NCBI GenBank assembly: GCA_002632355.1
Contig: NSJJ01000007.1
Location: forward strand, 112,387-176,386
Reading direction: 5' to 3'
Source: Sulfuricella denitrificans
GTDB lineage: Bacteria; Pseudomonadota; Gammaproteobacteria; Burkholderiales; Sulfuricellaceae
Length of the DNA: 64,000 nt
Shown here: in pieces, positions 17,762 through 26,679 of the stretch
How positions within the stretch are numbered: the stretch's first letter is position 1
Layout: each line of letters starts with the position of its first letter
Made by a program: the position numbers and the translations under genes
The notes under the pieces: model-generated
Database searches by the model: none
Seen by the model: only the letters and a program-made list of their open reading frames with translations
Told to the model about the DNA's origin: nothing

Positions 17762-18532
17762 ATGAAACCTACTGAAACAGGTTCCCAGATGAAAAAAACC
17801 CTTTACGAGATACTGGGCGTGAGTCCCGGCGCCACAGAAGCCGAAATCCGGAGCGTTTATCCACTCCTGCGACAATGGCTTGAGTCGGGGGAGTCCGGGC
17901 TGGACCATGCCGAAGCCAGCTTTCGGCTCAATCTGATCAAAGAGGCATACTGGACACTCTCGGACAATATGCGACGCTCAGCCTATGACGCTTCCCTTGC
18001 CATGCCCCTGCCTGAAGTGCCGGAACTGAAGGTGCGGGTTAGCAACAAATCGCGTCTCGTTCCCACCCGGCTGCTGGTATCGGTTATCGGCGGCCTGTTC
18101 GCGCTCGGCATCCTTATCCAGATCGCCTTTTCGGCAATGAATCACAACCGCGCGCTCAACGACAGCCATGGCGTTTCGCTTGCCGAAAAAAAAGTTGCAC
18201 TTGAAGAATACAAAATGACCACAGGTGCATCTTCTCCAGACGAAATCGCTGCGACCCGGATCAGGGAGGAAGAGGAGCGGCTGAAATCCGAGAAGCGCCG
18301 CAGGGAATACGCCAGCATGGAGGAAGAACGCAGACAGGCGCGGGAACTTGAAGATAACAGGCGATATGCCGCCCGCGTCTCGCAGGAACTGCAGTCCGCT
18401 GAGGAAAGGGCGCGCCAGGAAGCCGAATACGCGGCGATGCGGACAGAAGAGGAAGAACGGGCCAAACGCGAAAAGGAAAAATATCGCCAGGAAGAACAAC
18501 GTCGCATGTGGCAAAGACAACTCAATCGATAA
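17762..18532 (+). CDS. Membrane-anchored degenerate J-domain protein, paralogue 1 of 3
   Basis: The 256-residue protein begins with a J-domain-like fold: LYEILGVSPGATEAEI, then NLIKEAYWTLSDNMRRSAYD (about residues 14-76). The HPD tripeptide needed to stimulate Hsp70 is absent and replaced by SGESGL (42-47). A single membrane helix follows (about 103-126, VIGGLFALGILIQIAF). A long Glu/Arg-rich, probably coiled-coil tail runs to the end. With no signal peptide, both sides of the topology remain possible. Two homologous genes follow directly. The start could instead be the ATG at 17789 (MKKTLYEI), which aligns better with the paralogues. The function is unknown. Confidence 0.72.
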   Translation: MKPTETGSQMKKTLYEILGVSPGATEAEIRSVYPLLRQWLESGESGLDHAEASFRLNLIKEAYWTLSDNMRRSAYDASLAMPLPEVPELKVRVSNKSRLVPTRLLVSVIGGLFALGILIQIAFSAMNHNRALNDSHGVSLAEKKVALEEYKMTTGASSPDEIAATRIREEEERLKSEKRRREYASMEEERRQARELEDNRRYAARVSQELQSAEERARQEAEYAAMRTEEEERAKREKEKYRQEEQRRMWQRQLNR

Positions 18533-18540
18533 CTTCACTT

Positions 18541-19308
18541 ATGCGAAATAAACCGGATTTTTATGAGATTCTCGGGGTTCCCCGCGAGGCCTCCGGGAAC
18601 GAAATCGATGCCGCTTATGAATTTCGGATGCAGCGCCTCGAATCCGGTGAACATGGCCTCAGCGCCAGGCAACTCGGCTACAGGATCGACCTTCTCAATC
18701 AGGCCTACTGGGCACTTTCCGACATGTCGCGGCGTGCCAGCTACAACCTTTCTCTGGACAGGCCAGCCTCTCCATTTCAGTTATCGGTCGAATTAAAGGG
18801 GCCTCGCTGGACATCGCCCAGGGCGATCCTTAACATGATCGGACGACTGATCGCGATGGGGCTGATGATCCAGCTCGGTTTCATGCTGATCAACTTTTAT
18901 CTGGCCAGTCAGGCCGGCAATTCGCCCGGCACGGCCGAGAAAGAGGGCATCCTGGCATCGTACGATGCCATCAACGGAAAACTTTCTCCTGAGCAGCGCA
19001 CCGCAGGTGAAACACTGGCTGAGGAACAACGTCGCAAAGCCGAGGCTGAACAAATCCAGCGTGAGCGTGAAAATGCCATGCGCCGCCAGGAATGGGAACT
19101 GGAAAAAGACCGGCAATATGCTGACGAGGTTTCCAGTGACCTTCGCAGTGCAGAAGCCCAGGCACGCCAGAAAGCCGAGGATGAGCGGCGTCAACAGGAA
19201 GAGGTTGAGCGGGCAAGGCAGGAGCAGGAACGCGAACGAGCCGAACGACTGCACGAAAAATGGCGCAGCGGCAACAACAGACAAACGGGTAACGGCAACG
19301 AGGAATGA
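18541..19308 (+). CDS. Membrane-anchored degenerate J-domain protein, paralogue 2 of 3
   Basis: The 255-residue protein has the same architecture as its neighbours: J-like residues 6-70 (FYEILGVPREASGNEI, then LLNQAYWALSDMSRRASYN), SGEHGL at 35-40 where HPD would lie, and a membrane helix at about 96-121. A coiled-coil tail of about 110 residues is rich in Glu, Arg and Gln. I chose the ATG at 18541 because it aligns with paralogue 3; an ATG at 18508 overlapping paralogue 1 is also possible. The stop overlaps the start of paralogue 3 by four bases. No function is known. Confidence 0.72.
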   Translation: MRNKPDFYEILGVPREASGNEIDAAYEFRMQRLESGEHGLSARQLGYRIDLLNQAYWALSDMSRRASYNLSLDRPASPFQLSVELKGPRWTSPRAILNMIGRLIAMGLMIQLGFMLINFYLASQAGNSPGTAEKEGILASYDAINGKLSPEQRTAGETLAEEQRRKAEAEQIQRERENAMRRQEWELEKDRQYADEVSSDLRSAEAQARQKAEDERRQQEEVERARQEQERERAERLHEKWRSGNNRQTGNGNEE

Positions 19309-20030
19309 AAAAGCAGCAGAATTATTACGAGGAACTTGAACTCGACATCAGCGCATCCGAGGAAGATATCCAGACAGCCTACGACCGCTTGCTGTCTCAC
19401 CTGACATCAGGCAAGCATGGGCTGACACAGGAGGAGGCTGGCCGGAAGATCTACCAGCTCAATCATGCCTACTGGACACTTTCAGACCATGCGCGCCGCG
19501 CAGGCTACGACACGGCACTTGCCTCGTCCGACAACGACATTCGATTCGCGGTCGAAATTCGCGAAGCGCGCTGGACACCCCAGAAAATCCTGCTCATCGT
19601 AATCGGCGGTCTGATCGCCATCGGCATGGCCATCCAGATTGCGTTGACTTTCTATTCGCACTACCGCGCCAGACAAATCATGGAAAACCAGGAAAGGCTT
19701 GTGGAAACTCGCCAGTGGGATGAACTTGCCGAAGCCCGGCAAGAGGAGCGCCGGCGTCAGGCCGAGGAATATCGTCTTGCCGCAGAAGAGCGTCGTCAGG
19801 AGCAGCAGCGACAGGAGATAGAGCGCAGACAGGAACGCGAACTTGAAGAAAATCGCCGTTATGCCGCGCAGGTTTCCGGCGATCTGCACCGCGCGGAGGA
19901 GCAGGCGAAACGCGAGGAGGATAATCTTCAACGTCGCGCGGCCCAGGAAGAGCGCATGAAGCAGGAAACGGAAAGACGCCGGATCGAACAGCAGAAATAC
20001 CAGTGGCAGCAACAACTCAGGCGTTACTGA
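19305..20030 (+). CDS. Membrane-anchored degenerate J-domain protein, paralogue 3 of 3
   Basis: The 241-residue protein starts MKKQQNYYEELELDISASEEDI and continues to QLNHAYWTLSDHARRAGYD. The HPD position is SGKHGL (35-40), at exactly the same residues as in paralogue 2. A membrane helix lies at about 94-118 (ILLIVIGGLIAIGMAIQIAL) and a charged coiled-coil tail ends in WQQQLRRY, like the WQRQLNR end of paralogue 1. It overlaps paralogue 2 by an ATGA, so the three are almost certainly one operon. They may form a hetero-oligomer. The function is unknown. Confidence 0.72.
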   Translation: MKKQQNYYEELELDISASEEDIQTAYDRLLSHLTSGKHGLTQEEAGRKIYQLNHAYWTLSDHARRAGYDTALASSDNDIRFAVEIREARWTPQKILLIVIGGLIAIGMAIQIALTFYSHYRARQIMENQERLVETRQWDELAEARQEERRRQAEEYRLAAEERRQEQQRQEIERRQERELEENRRYAAQVSGDLHRAEEQAKREEDNLQRRAAQEERMKQETERRRIEQQKYQWQQQLRRY

Positions 20031-20089
20031 ACAGGCTTGCTGCCCTTCCAAAATACACGAGGCTACAAACCAGGCCACAGGAGAAAACG

Positions 20090-20488
20090 ATGGAACCCAG
20101 AATCAGCCTGATCACGCTTGGGGTGGCCGATCTTGAAAAAGCGACCCGCTTCTATCAGGAGTGCCTTGGCCTGCCTCGCCTGAAAACTCCACCATCCATC
20201 ACCTTCTTCGAGCTCGGACAAACCTGGCTCGCCCTGTGGCCGCGTGAGAACCTTGCGGCTGATGCCGGCCTCTCACCCGCGGGTTCGGGATTTCATGGCT
20301 TTTCCCTGGCTCACAATGTGCGTTCACCAGCGGAAGTGGACTCTTTGCTTGAACATGTGGCCAGCTATGGCGCAACAGTGACCAAACCTGCACAGCCGAC
20401 CGAATGGGGCGGCTACTCTGGCTACTTCACCGACCTCGACGGATTTCTCTGGGAGATCGCTCACAACCCGGATTTCCCCCACGTTTAA
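20090..20488 (+). CDS. VOC (glyoxalase/bleomycin-resistance fold) protein
   Basis: The 132-residue protein has one vicinal-oxygen-chelate module with the paired pattern [25 protein letters not shown] near the start and [20 protein letters not shown] at the end. Potential metal or substrate residues include the Glu of WEIAHNP. The substrate cannot be predicted. I chose the ATG at 20090, preceded by CAGGAGAAA; upstream in-frame codons overlap the end of paralogue 3 and lack similarity to the family. It lies 59 bases after the J-like genes and may be transcribed with them. Confidence 0.8.
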   Translation: MEPRISLITLGVADLEKATRFYQECLGLPRLKTPPSITFFELGQTWLALWPRENLAADAGLSPAGSGFHGFSLAHNVRSPAEVDSLLEHVASYGATVTKPAQPTEWGGYSGYFTDLDGFLWEIAHNPDFPHV

Positions 20489-20525
20489 CCCACGCCAGCT
20501 TTTTTCCATTGTTCAAGGTAAATCA

Positions 20526-20972
20526 ATGCAAATCTGGGTCGACGCCGACGCCTGCCCCAACGTCATCAAGGAAATTCTGTTCCGCGCTGCTGAAAGGGCA
20601 AGGATCTCCATCACTCTGGTGGCGAATCAGCTGATACGCACACCCCCATCGCCCTTTATCAAGGCCATGCAGGTGCCGGCCGGATTCGACGTTGCCGACG
20701 ACCAGATCGTCCGGCAGATCGCGGCTGGCGATCTGGTCATCACGGCAGATATCCCGCTCGCGGCGAAAGTGATTGAAAGTGGTGGGCATGCGCTGAATCC
20801 GCGCGGCGAGTTCTATACCCCGGACAATATCCGGGAAACGCTCTCCATGCGCAACTTCATGGAGCAGTTGCGCAACAGCGGGGTGGAAACCGGCGGTCCC
20901 CCAGGCTTCAGCCAGGGCGACCGCGCGGCATTCGCCAAGCAGCTCGACAAATTCCTGGCAAAGCACGCCTAG
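20526..20972 (+). CDS. YaiI/YqxD family (DUF188) protein
   Basis: The 148-residue product begins [24 protein letters not shown], the signature of the DUF188 family, with the conserved Asp pair of a PIN-like nuclease fold. It continues with [31 protein letters not shown]. Nuclease activity has been suggested for the fold but not shown for this family. It is full length. The 3' end overlaps the convergent argJ stop by four bases. Confidence 0.88.
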   Translation: MQIWVDADACPNVIKEILFRAAERARISITLVANQLIRTPPSPFIKAMQVPAGFDVADDQIVRQIAAGDLVITADIPLAAKVIESGGHALNPRGEFYTPDNIRETLSMRNFMEQLRNSGVETGGPPGFSQGDRAAFAKQLDKFLAKHA

Positions 20973-22198
20973 CTTCGATATTCGGCGTTGATCTTCACGT
21001 AGTCGTAGGAAAAATCGCAGGTCCAGACCGTGGCTGCGGCGGCTCCGCGCCCCAGGCTCACACGCACCAGGATTTCCGGCGCCTTCATCACGCGCTGGCC
21101 GTCCTGTTCCTGATAGCTGGCCGCCCGTCCGCCGTTTTCCGCCACCAGCACATCACCCAGGTAGAGCCGGATCTTGTCCACGTCCAGGTCGGCAATGCCC
21201 GCGTAGCCAATGGCGGCAAGAATCCGTCCCAGGTTGGGGTCGGAAGCAAAAAATGCGGTTTTCACCAGCGGCGAATGAGCGATGGCGTAAGCCACCTGGC
21301 GGCATTCGGCCACACTGGCGCCGCCCTCCACGGCGATAGTCATGAACTTGGTCGCCCCCTCGCCGTCGCGCACGATGGCCTGCGCCAGCACCTGCGACAC
21401 CTCGGTGATGGCGTCGCGCAGCGCGGCATATTCAGCGCTCGCGGCGTCAACGATCTCCGCCGTGCCTGCCTCGCCGGTGGCAATGAGGATGAAGGAATCA
21501 TTGGTGGACGTGTCGCCGTCCACCGTGATGCAGTTGAAGGACTGGTCGGCGGCATGCTTCACCAGCCCTTCCAGCAGCGGCTGGCTGATGGCCGCGTCGG
21601 TGGCGACGTAACCCAGCATGGTCGCCATGTTGGGGTGGATCATGCCGGAGCCCTTGGCGATACCGGTGAGGGTCACCGTCTTGCCGCCGAGCGTAATCTG
21701 CTTCGACAGGGCCTTGGGCTGGATATCGGTGGTCATGATGGCGTGAGCGGCGTCGAACCAGTTGGCTGCCTTCAGGTTCGCCACGGCGGCGGGCAGCCCG
21801 GCGATGATCTTGTCTACCGGTAGCGGCTCCAGGATCACGCCGGTGGAGAAAGGCAGCACCTGATCATCGCTGCAAGCCAGCAGCCGAGCCACTTCGGCGC
21901 ACGTCCGGCGGGCGCGGGTCATGCCCTCATCGCCGGTGCCGGCGTTGGCGTTGCCGGTATTCACCACCAGCGCGCGCATCGCCTTGCCGCCTGCCAGATG
22001 CTGGCGGCACAGGGTCACCGGGGCGGCGCAGAAACGGTTGAGGGTGAATACCCCGGCCACGCGGGCATGATCACCCAGGCGCATGACCAACAGGTCCTTG
22101 CGGCCGGCCTTCTTGATGCCGGCTTCGGCAATGCCTAAGGTAACGCCCTGTACGGGCAACAGTTTTTCCGCCTGAAGCGGTGCCAGATTCACGGGCAT
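20969..22198 (-). CDS. argJ: Glutamate N-acetyltransferase / amino-acid acetyltransferase ArgJ
   Basis: ArgJ recycles the acetyl group from N-acetylornithine to glutamate in arginine synthesis, and bifunctional forms also use acetyl-CoA. The 409-residue precursor self-cleaves before the nucleophilic Thr193 in [15 protein letters not shown]. Other hallmarks are [28 protein letters not shown] and the C-terminal [16 protein letters not shown]. The ATG at 22198 is chosen because the family N-terminus ([19 protein letters not shown]) begins there; the frame is open further upstream through darP. It lies two bases after darP. Confidence 0.95.
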   Translation of the reverse strand: MPVNLAPLQAEKLLPVQGVTLGIAEAGIKKAGRKDLLVMRLGDHARVAGVFTLNRFCAAPVTLCRQHLAGGKAMRALVVNTGNANAGTGDEGMTRARRTCAEVARLLACSDDQVLPFSTGVILEPLPVDKIIAGLPAAVANLKAANWFDAAHAIMTTDIQPKALSKQITLGGKTVTLTGIAKGSGMIHPNMATMLGYVATDAAISQPLLEGLVKHAADQSFNCITVDGDTSTNDSFILIATGEAGTAEIVDAASAEYAALRDAITEVSQVLAQAIVRDGEGATKFMTIAVEGGASVAECRQVAYAIAHSPLVKTAFFASDPNLGRILAAIGYAGIADLDVDKIRLYLGDVLVAENGGRAASYQEQDGQRVMKAPEILVRVSLGRGAAAATVWTCDFSYDYVKINAEYRS

Positions 22199-22200
22199 GG

Positions 22201-22761
22201 TCAGTCTTCCTGATAGGTTGGGTTTTCGTCTTCGCTGTCTGCATCTTGAGCCGGCGCAGCTTCCACGAGCATCAGCTGGCGCAGTTCCTTGAACAGCTCG
22301 CGGCTGCTCTTCGGCGGCCGGTTGGCAGCCTGCTCTTTGTGCGCATTGCGGACCAGCGTGCGCAAGCGCTGCACATCCGCGCGGGGATGCGCCAGCACCA
22401 GGTCGCTGATGGCCTTGTCGTCGGCCAGCAGCCTGTCGCGCCAGCGTTCGAGCTGGTGGAATTTCGCCGCCTGCTCGCGACTGGTGCCGTCCCATTCGTC
22501 GAACTTGGCCTGAATCGGCGCCGGATCGATATTGCGCATGAGCTTGCCGATGTACTGCTTCTGGCGGCGGATGGCGCCGTTGGCGGTCAGGCGCTTTGCT
22601 TCCTTCACTGCATCGCGCAGATTGTCGGGAAGATCGAGCTGGCCGAGCTGCGAAGCATTCAGGATGACCAGTCTTTCGCCAATCTCCTGCAGCGCCTCCA
22701 CCTCGCGTTTGCGCTGGGAGCGGCTGATTTCTTCATGTTCCGGCTGATCGCTATCCTGCAT
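22201..22761 (-). CDS. darP: Dual-action ribosomal maturation protein DarP (DUF615)
   Basis: The 186-residue protein matches the YjgA/DarP family: [21 protein letters not shown] at the start, [33 protein letters not shown] in the centre, and a charged helical C-terminal half. DarP binds the 50S subunit and aids late peptidyl-transferase-centre maturation. It is divergent from pmbA, the classical yjgA-pmbA arrangement, and lies two bases upstream of argJ. Confidence 0.92.
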   Translation of the reverse strand: MQDSDQPEHEEISRSQRKREVEALQEIGERLVILNASQLGQLDLPDNLRDAVKEAKRLTANGAIRRQKQYIGKLMRNIDPAPIQAKFDEWDGTSREQAAKFHQLERWRDRLLADDKAISDLVLAHPRADVQRLRTLVRNAHKEQAANRPPKSSRELFKELRQLMLVEAAPAQDADSEDENPTYQED

Positions 22762-22835
22762 GGTTTCGCTTCGCTAATTAAAGTTGTTATCATAACCGCA
22801 TTTCATCACGCTTTCAGCCGCGTTGTTACCCCCAC

Positions 22836-22879
22836 CCCTGCCCTCCCCCGTTGTTGCCTGAGCGTAGCCGAAGGCAGGG
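22836..22879. repeat. Palindromic element between darP and pmbA
   Basis: The arms CCCTGCC (22836-22842) and GGCAGGG (22873-22879) are perfect complements. A second nested pair, TGCCT and AGGCA, could form an alternative stem. The C-rich left and G-rich right ends recall the edges of the element at 10239-10474. It lies just ahead of the pmbA start and could be a REP-like unit. Confidence 0.5.
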
Positions 22880-22925
22880 AGAGGGGTTAGCGTGCCGCTG
22901 ATAAAACCATACCACTGAGGTCACC

Positions 22926-24266
22926 GTGCAGGATTCCCGCTTTACCCATTCGTTCGACACCCTCCGGCAAATTTCCCAGGACATTCTCAATCAGGCAAAA
23001 AAAGACGGTGCCACTGCCTGCGAAGCGGAAGTCTCGCAAGGTTTTGGCCAGAACGTCACGGTGCGCCACAATGAAGTGGAGACCATCGAATACAACCGCG
23101 ACAAGGGCCTCGGCGTCACCGTCTATTTCGGCCAGCGGCGCGGCCATGCCAGCACTTCTGACCTGTCGCCGGAAGCCATTCGCGATACCGTGAAGGCAGC
23201 GTGCAGCATCGCGAAGCACACCGCCAGCGACGAATTCGCCGGGCTGGCGGATGAAGCCCTGCTGGCAAGGGAAATTCCCGAACTCGATCTCTACCATCCC
23301 TGGGAACTCCCGGTGGAACAGGCCATCGTGCTGGCGCAGGAATGCGAATCCGCAGCGATGAGCGTGGACCCGCGCATCAACAATTCCGAAGGCGCCTCGG
23401 TCTCCACTCACGAATCCCTGTTCGTCTACGCCAACAGCCTCGGCTTCATCGGCGGCTACCCCACCACGCGCCAGGGCATCAGTTGCGCAGTGGTGGCGGA
23501 ATCGGATCAGGGCATGCAGCGCGACTACTGGTACACCACCGCACGCGCCGCCGCCGATCTCGACGGCACCGCCGCCGTGGGGCGCATGGCGGGTGAACGC
23601 ACCGTGCGCCGTCTCGATGGGCGCAAGCTCAAGACCATGCAGGTGCCGGTGCTGTTCGAGGCTTCCCTCGCTTCCGGCCTGATCGGCAGTTTTGTCGGCG
23701 CGGTCAGCGGCGGCAGCCTGTACCGCAAATCCTCCTTCCTGCTCGACAGCCTGGGCAAGGAAATCTTCGCCCCCTTCATCCAGCTGCAGGAACTGCCGCA
23801 CCTCAAAAAAGGCCTCGCCAGCAGTCCCTTCGACAATGAAGGCGTGGCCACCCAAAGCCGCGACGTGATCAAGGACGGCGTGGTGCAGGGCTACTTTCTC
23901 TCCAGCTATTCGGCGCGCAAGCTCGGCATGAGCAGCACTGGCAATGCCGGCGGCAGCCACAACCTGATCCTGGCAGATACCGGTCAGGACTTTGCCGCCC
24001 TGCTCAAAACCATGGATCGCGGTCTTTTAGTGACCGAACTGCTGGGGCAGGGCGTCAATCCCGTCACCGGTGACTATTCGCGCGGCGCGGCGGGTTTCTG
24101 GGTGGAAGGCGGAAAAATCCAGTACGCGGTGGAAGAAATCACCATCGCCGGCAACCTCAAGGACATGTTCCGCAACATCGTGGCCGTGGGCAACGACGTG
24201 CTGGTGCGTGGCGCACGGCAGTGTGGTTCGATCCTGATCGGGCAGATGACGGTGGCGGGGGAGTGA
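22926..24266 (+). CDS. pmbA: Metalloprotease PmbA (TldE)
   Basis: PmbA/TldE works with TldD in proteolytic processing of small peptides such as microcins and CcdA. The 446-residue protein has the U62 family features AEVSQGFGQNVTVRHNEVETIEYNRDKG, NNSEGASVSTHES, GAVSGGSLYRKSSFLLDSLGK and NPVTGDYSRGAAGFWVEGGKI. The catalytic HExxxH belongs to TldD and is not expected here. The start is GTG at 22926, with TGAGG upstream; no better ATG exists. It is divergent from darP as in many proteobacteria. Confidence 0.94.
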   Translation: MQDSRFTHSFDTLRQISQDILNQAKKDGATACEAEVSQGFGQNVTVRHNEVETIEYNRDKGLGVTVYFGQRRGHASTSDLSPEAIRDTVKAACSIAKHTASDEFAGLADEALLAREIPELDLYHPWELPVEQAIVLAQECESAAMSVDPRINNSEGASVSTHESLFVYANSLGFIGGYPTTRQGISCAVVAESDQGMQRDYWYTTARAAADLDGTAAVGRMAGERTVRRLDGRKLKTMQVPVLFEASLASGLIGSFVGAVSGGSLYRKSSFLLDSLGKEIFAPFIQLQELPHLKKGLASSPFDNEGVATQSRDVIKDGVVQGYFLSSYSARKLGMSSTGNAGGSHNLILADTGQDFAALLKTMDRGLLVTELLGQGVNPVTGDYSRGAAGFWVEGGKIQYAVEEITIAGNLKDMFRNIVAVGNDVLVRGARQCGSILIGQMTVAGE

Positions 24267-24270
24267 ACGC

Positions 24271-25044
24271 CTAAGGCAGGCGCCCCGCCGCCACCATGCG
24301 GTTGAACAGGATATTGGGGGAAAGCCAGGTCACGAGATCGTCGAATTCGCCGCCGGTTACCGTAGTGCTCTCGGTAAAGGTGCGACTGATAAAATTGGTG
24401 GAAGCGGCATTATTGGCGTCTTCATCGACATTGGTCGTTGAGCCGTCTGCATTCGCCCCACCCGAATCGCTGGTTCCCCAGTTATTCTTTCCATGGGAAA
24501 AAATAACTGCCGGCATGCACTGATTCGCTATCGCACATACTGCCTGGCCGGCCAGATAAATCAAAGCCCCCGTATCATCCCTGGCCTGGATGGTCTTGGT
24601 CGCTACCGTCGAATTCAGGGTAAAAGGCACTGATTTTGCAAAGTCGGGCGTGACACTGTACCGAATGATTTTCCCCCAACTGTCGAGCTTGGGCACCCCC
24701 AGCGTCGCCCAGGGGATGAAACCGGTGCACTCAGCCTCCGTCACGCAGCTGGCCTTCTCTGCGCCATTGCTGGCCAAAGTCGCAGGGCGGGGGAGACGGC
24801 CATTGGCAATGGCGAAGCCGACCAGCGCCTCCTTGACTTCTTCGAGTGTTTTCTGGGTGTCCCTGATCCGTTGTTGTTCGATCTGCATGGACAGAGGTAC
24901 GAGCAGGCCGCCAATCAATAAAGCCACCACCACTAGCACAATAGCCAGTTCGATCAGCGAAAACCCTTTCTGCCCTGATCCGGTACGCGCGCTTACCGTG
25001 TCCCTCATCGGCCCCGAAATACTTTTCCAGAAGATATTTAACAT
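24271..25044 (-). CDS. Pilin-like protein with type IV N-terminal methylation motif
   Basis: After a short charged leader comes GFSLIELAIVLVVVALLIGGLLVP, a type IV prepilin cleavage site (G/F, Glu at +5) and helix. The remaining about 210 residues form a cysteine-containing globular part (CVTEAECTG, AVCAIANQCMP) with a Ser/Thr-Asn-rich tail. It is much longer than a typical major pilin. It could be a pseudopilin or minor pilin, or the fibre subunit itself, of the system assembled by the upstream genes. The ATG at 25044 overlaps the previous gene and is preceded by GGGACGGGG; starts at 25056 or 25008 are possible. It is the last gene of the operon, convergent with pmbA. Confidence 0.72.
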   Translation of the reverse strand: MLNIFWKSISGPMRDTVSARTGSGQKGFSLIELAIVLVVVALLIGGLLVPLSMQIEQQRIRDTQKTLEEVKEALVGFAIANGRLPRPATLASNGAEKASCVTEAECTGFIPWATLGVPKLDSWGKIIRYSVTPDFAKSVPFTLNSTVATKTIQARDDTGALIYLAGQAVCAIANQCMPAVIFSHGKNNWGTSDSGGANADGSTTNVDEDANNAASTNFISRTFTESTTVTGGEFDDLVTWLSPNILFNRMVAAGRLP

Positions 25045-26108
25045 GCCCCGTCCCAAGTCATAGCGGCCTTTCCACCACTCCAGGCATAACTGAATGTCGC
25101 TGCGCAGCTTGCGAACCGAATGCTTGCATGGTCATCATCCAGTTTGGTGTAAGTTGTCACTGTACCGTCTGCCCAGCCATTATCGTTAAACCAGGACGGC
25201 CAGGAGGAAACAACGATATCGCCCAGGCTGGATGGAAAAGGATGATTCACTTCCAGTTTTGCACGAATCTCACCGGCCACACGCCGGTCAATGGACGCCA
25301 TCAGCTCGTCTATGGTGACGAAAGCCATTACATCGTTAAATGTCCCCGAACGTGGCGCAAGAATAAAATCTTCTCCAGTACGGCTTGCCACAGTCACGCA
25401 AACCGTTCCATCCAGGCAATCATCAGCGTCCGCGTTGCTGTAATTCACCCCAGCAACGACAAAATCGTCAAGATACTGACCCGCCGCTGGAGTTGCTCCG
25501 GATCTAAGCTGTCCAGCCAGGCTTATGCCTGGCGCCAGAAACACTGCAGCGACCCTGTTGCTAACTACATTACCCAACGAATCACGCACGGTAATCCACG
25601 GCCGGCGTGCCGGAGGCAGCGCGGTAAGCAGCAAGGGATTGAACTGTGCCACGCCGGCAGGATCGACCAGATTTCTCGAAACGGCATACCACAAACGCTC
25701 TCCATATCCATCTACAATATCCAGCCCAAGGCCCTCTGTGACGGTGGTCGCAGCACCGACTACCACGGTCTTCCATGGCAGACGACCCAGGCGTGGCGCA
25801 GCAGGGTTGTTTCCGCAAGGCGCATCCTGGGTGCCGTCATAGTTTCCGTCTGTCGGGTTATCGGGGCACGGGGCATCTCCCGGCCTTTCCGGGTCCTGAC
25901 GCATGGCAACATACCCGATCAGCGCTTCCTTGGCTCGCGCCAGCGACTGAGTGGAAATTCTGTCCCGCTCCTGCTGATCTGCGGCACGATTCACCCCCCC
26001 CACGAACACCGCCAACGCGCCTACGCCAACCAGCAGCAGCAACAACATCAGCGCCATCCCGCGCTGCGAGGAGGGAAAAGGCGCAGCTGCAGCACGAGGC
26101 AAAATCAT
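25038..26108 (-). CDS. Large PilX-like prepilin-related membrane-anchored protein
   Basis: The 356-residue protein (ATG at 26108) has a short leader, SSQRGMALMLLLLLVGVGALAVFVGG. It looks like a prepilin N-terminus without the usual Phe and Glu+5, in the manner of PilX/GspK-type proteins. A large extracytoplasmic domain with paired cysteines follows (CPDNPTDGNYDGTQDAPC, DDCLDGTVC, and a C-terminal Cys). I know no assigned function for it. It lies between the MshK/PilP-like gene and the pilin-like gene (7-base overlap with the latter). A start at 26153 overlapping the previous gene is also open. Confidence 0.65.
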   Translation of the reverse strand: MILPRAAAAPFPSSQRGMALMLLLLLVGVGALAVFVGGVNRAADQQERDRISTQSLARAKEALIGYVAMRQDPERPGDAPCPDNPTDGNYDGTQDAPCGNNPAAPRLGRLPWKTVVVGAATTVTEGLGLDIVDGYGERLWYAVSRNLVDPAGVAQFNPLLLTALPPARRPWITVRDSLGNVVSNRVAAVFLAPGISLAGQLRSGATPAAGQYLDDFVVAGVNYSNADADDCLDGTVCVTVASRTGEDFILAPRSGTFNDVMAFVTIDELMASIDRRVAGEIRAKLEVNHPFPSSLGDIVVSSWPSWFNDNGWADGTVTTYTKLDDDHASIRFASCAATFSYAWSGGKAAMTWDGAC

Positions 26109-26121
26109 GACCTGAAACCGT

Positions 26122-26679
26122 CTAGCGGGTGGGTGGGGCTGCTGTCGATTCATTCACTGGACCAGTGTCTGCACTCCCATCCTGGTCCGCTTTACCGCCA
26201 GGGGGCTTTGCATGCTTTTCCGTCGCCAGAGGCCGGGGGCTTTCCGGCAGAGGCGCAGGAGATGGACGGCGGTATACCTCCTCCACCTGCCCGCTGGTGA
26301 CATCGATACTTTGCCCCACCTTCAGCGACACATTGCCACGAACGCCGGGGACAGCCACGCCGACCTCGCCGGAACGCCCGCTCCTGCCATCGACCACGAC
26401 ACCCGGCAAGGCCTGATCCGCGCTATGCACCTTGTTATTGATCCACACCGTGGACCGGCCGTCGCTCCGGGTAATGACCCCGTTGAGCTGAATGTTGACG
26501 GGCGGTGGCGTGCTTTCCTCTTCATCGATCCTGATGCTGCGTTCATGCTGGCGAGCGGCATCCATCCGGACGCGCTGCTCCTGCGTATAGAACAGCCGCC
26601 CCAGTGCCTCGTCCGCCCAGCCCGGAGAAGCAGCCAGCATCCATACCCCAAAAACCGTGATGGTGGAAAAGGGTTTCAT
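26122..26679 (-). CDS. MshK/PilP-like periplasmic pilus-assembly protein
   Basis: The ATG at 26679 is chosen for its GAGGTG ribosome site and gives a 185-residue product with a Sec signal, MKPFSTITVFGVWMLAASPGWA. The mature part contains INIQLNGVITRSDGRSTVWINNK-type repeats and VRGNVSLKVGQSIDV, resembling the small beta-domain of MshK or PilP/GspC homology regions that bind the secretin. A proline-rich charged tail ends it. Similarity is weak and rests partly on position between the PilO-like and pilin-like genes. It overlaps the PilO-like gene by four bases. Confidence 0.6.
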   Translation of the reverse strand: MKPFSTITVFGVWMLAASPGWADEALGRLFYTQEQRVRMDAARQHERSIRIDEEESTPPPVNIQLNGVITRSDGRSTVWINNKVHSADQALPGVVVDGRSGRSGEVGVAVPGVRGNVSLKVGQSIDVTSGQVEEVYRRPSPAPLPESPRPLATEKHAKPPGGKADQDGSADTGPVNESTAAPPTR

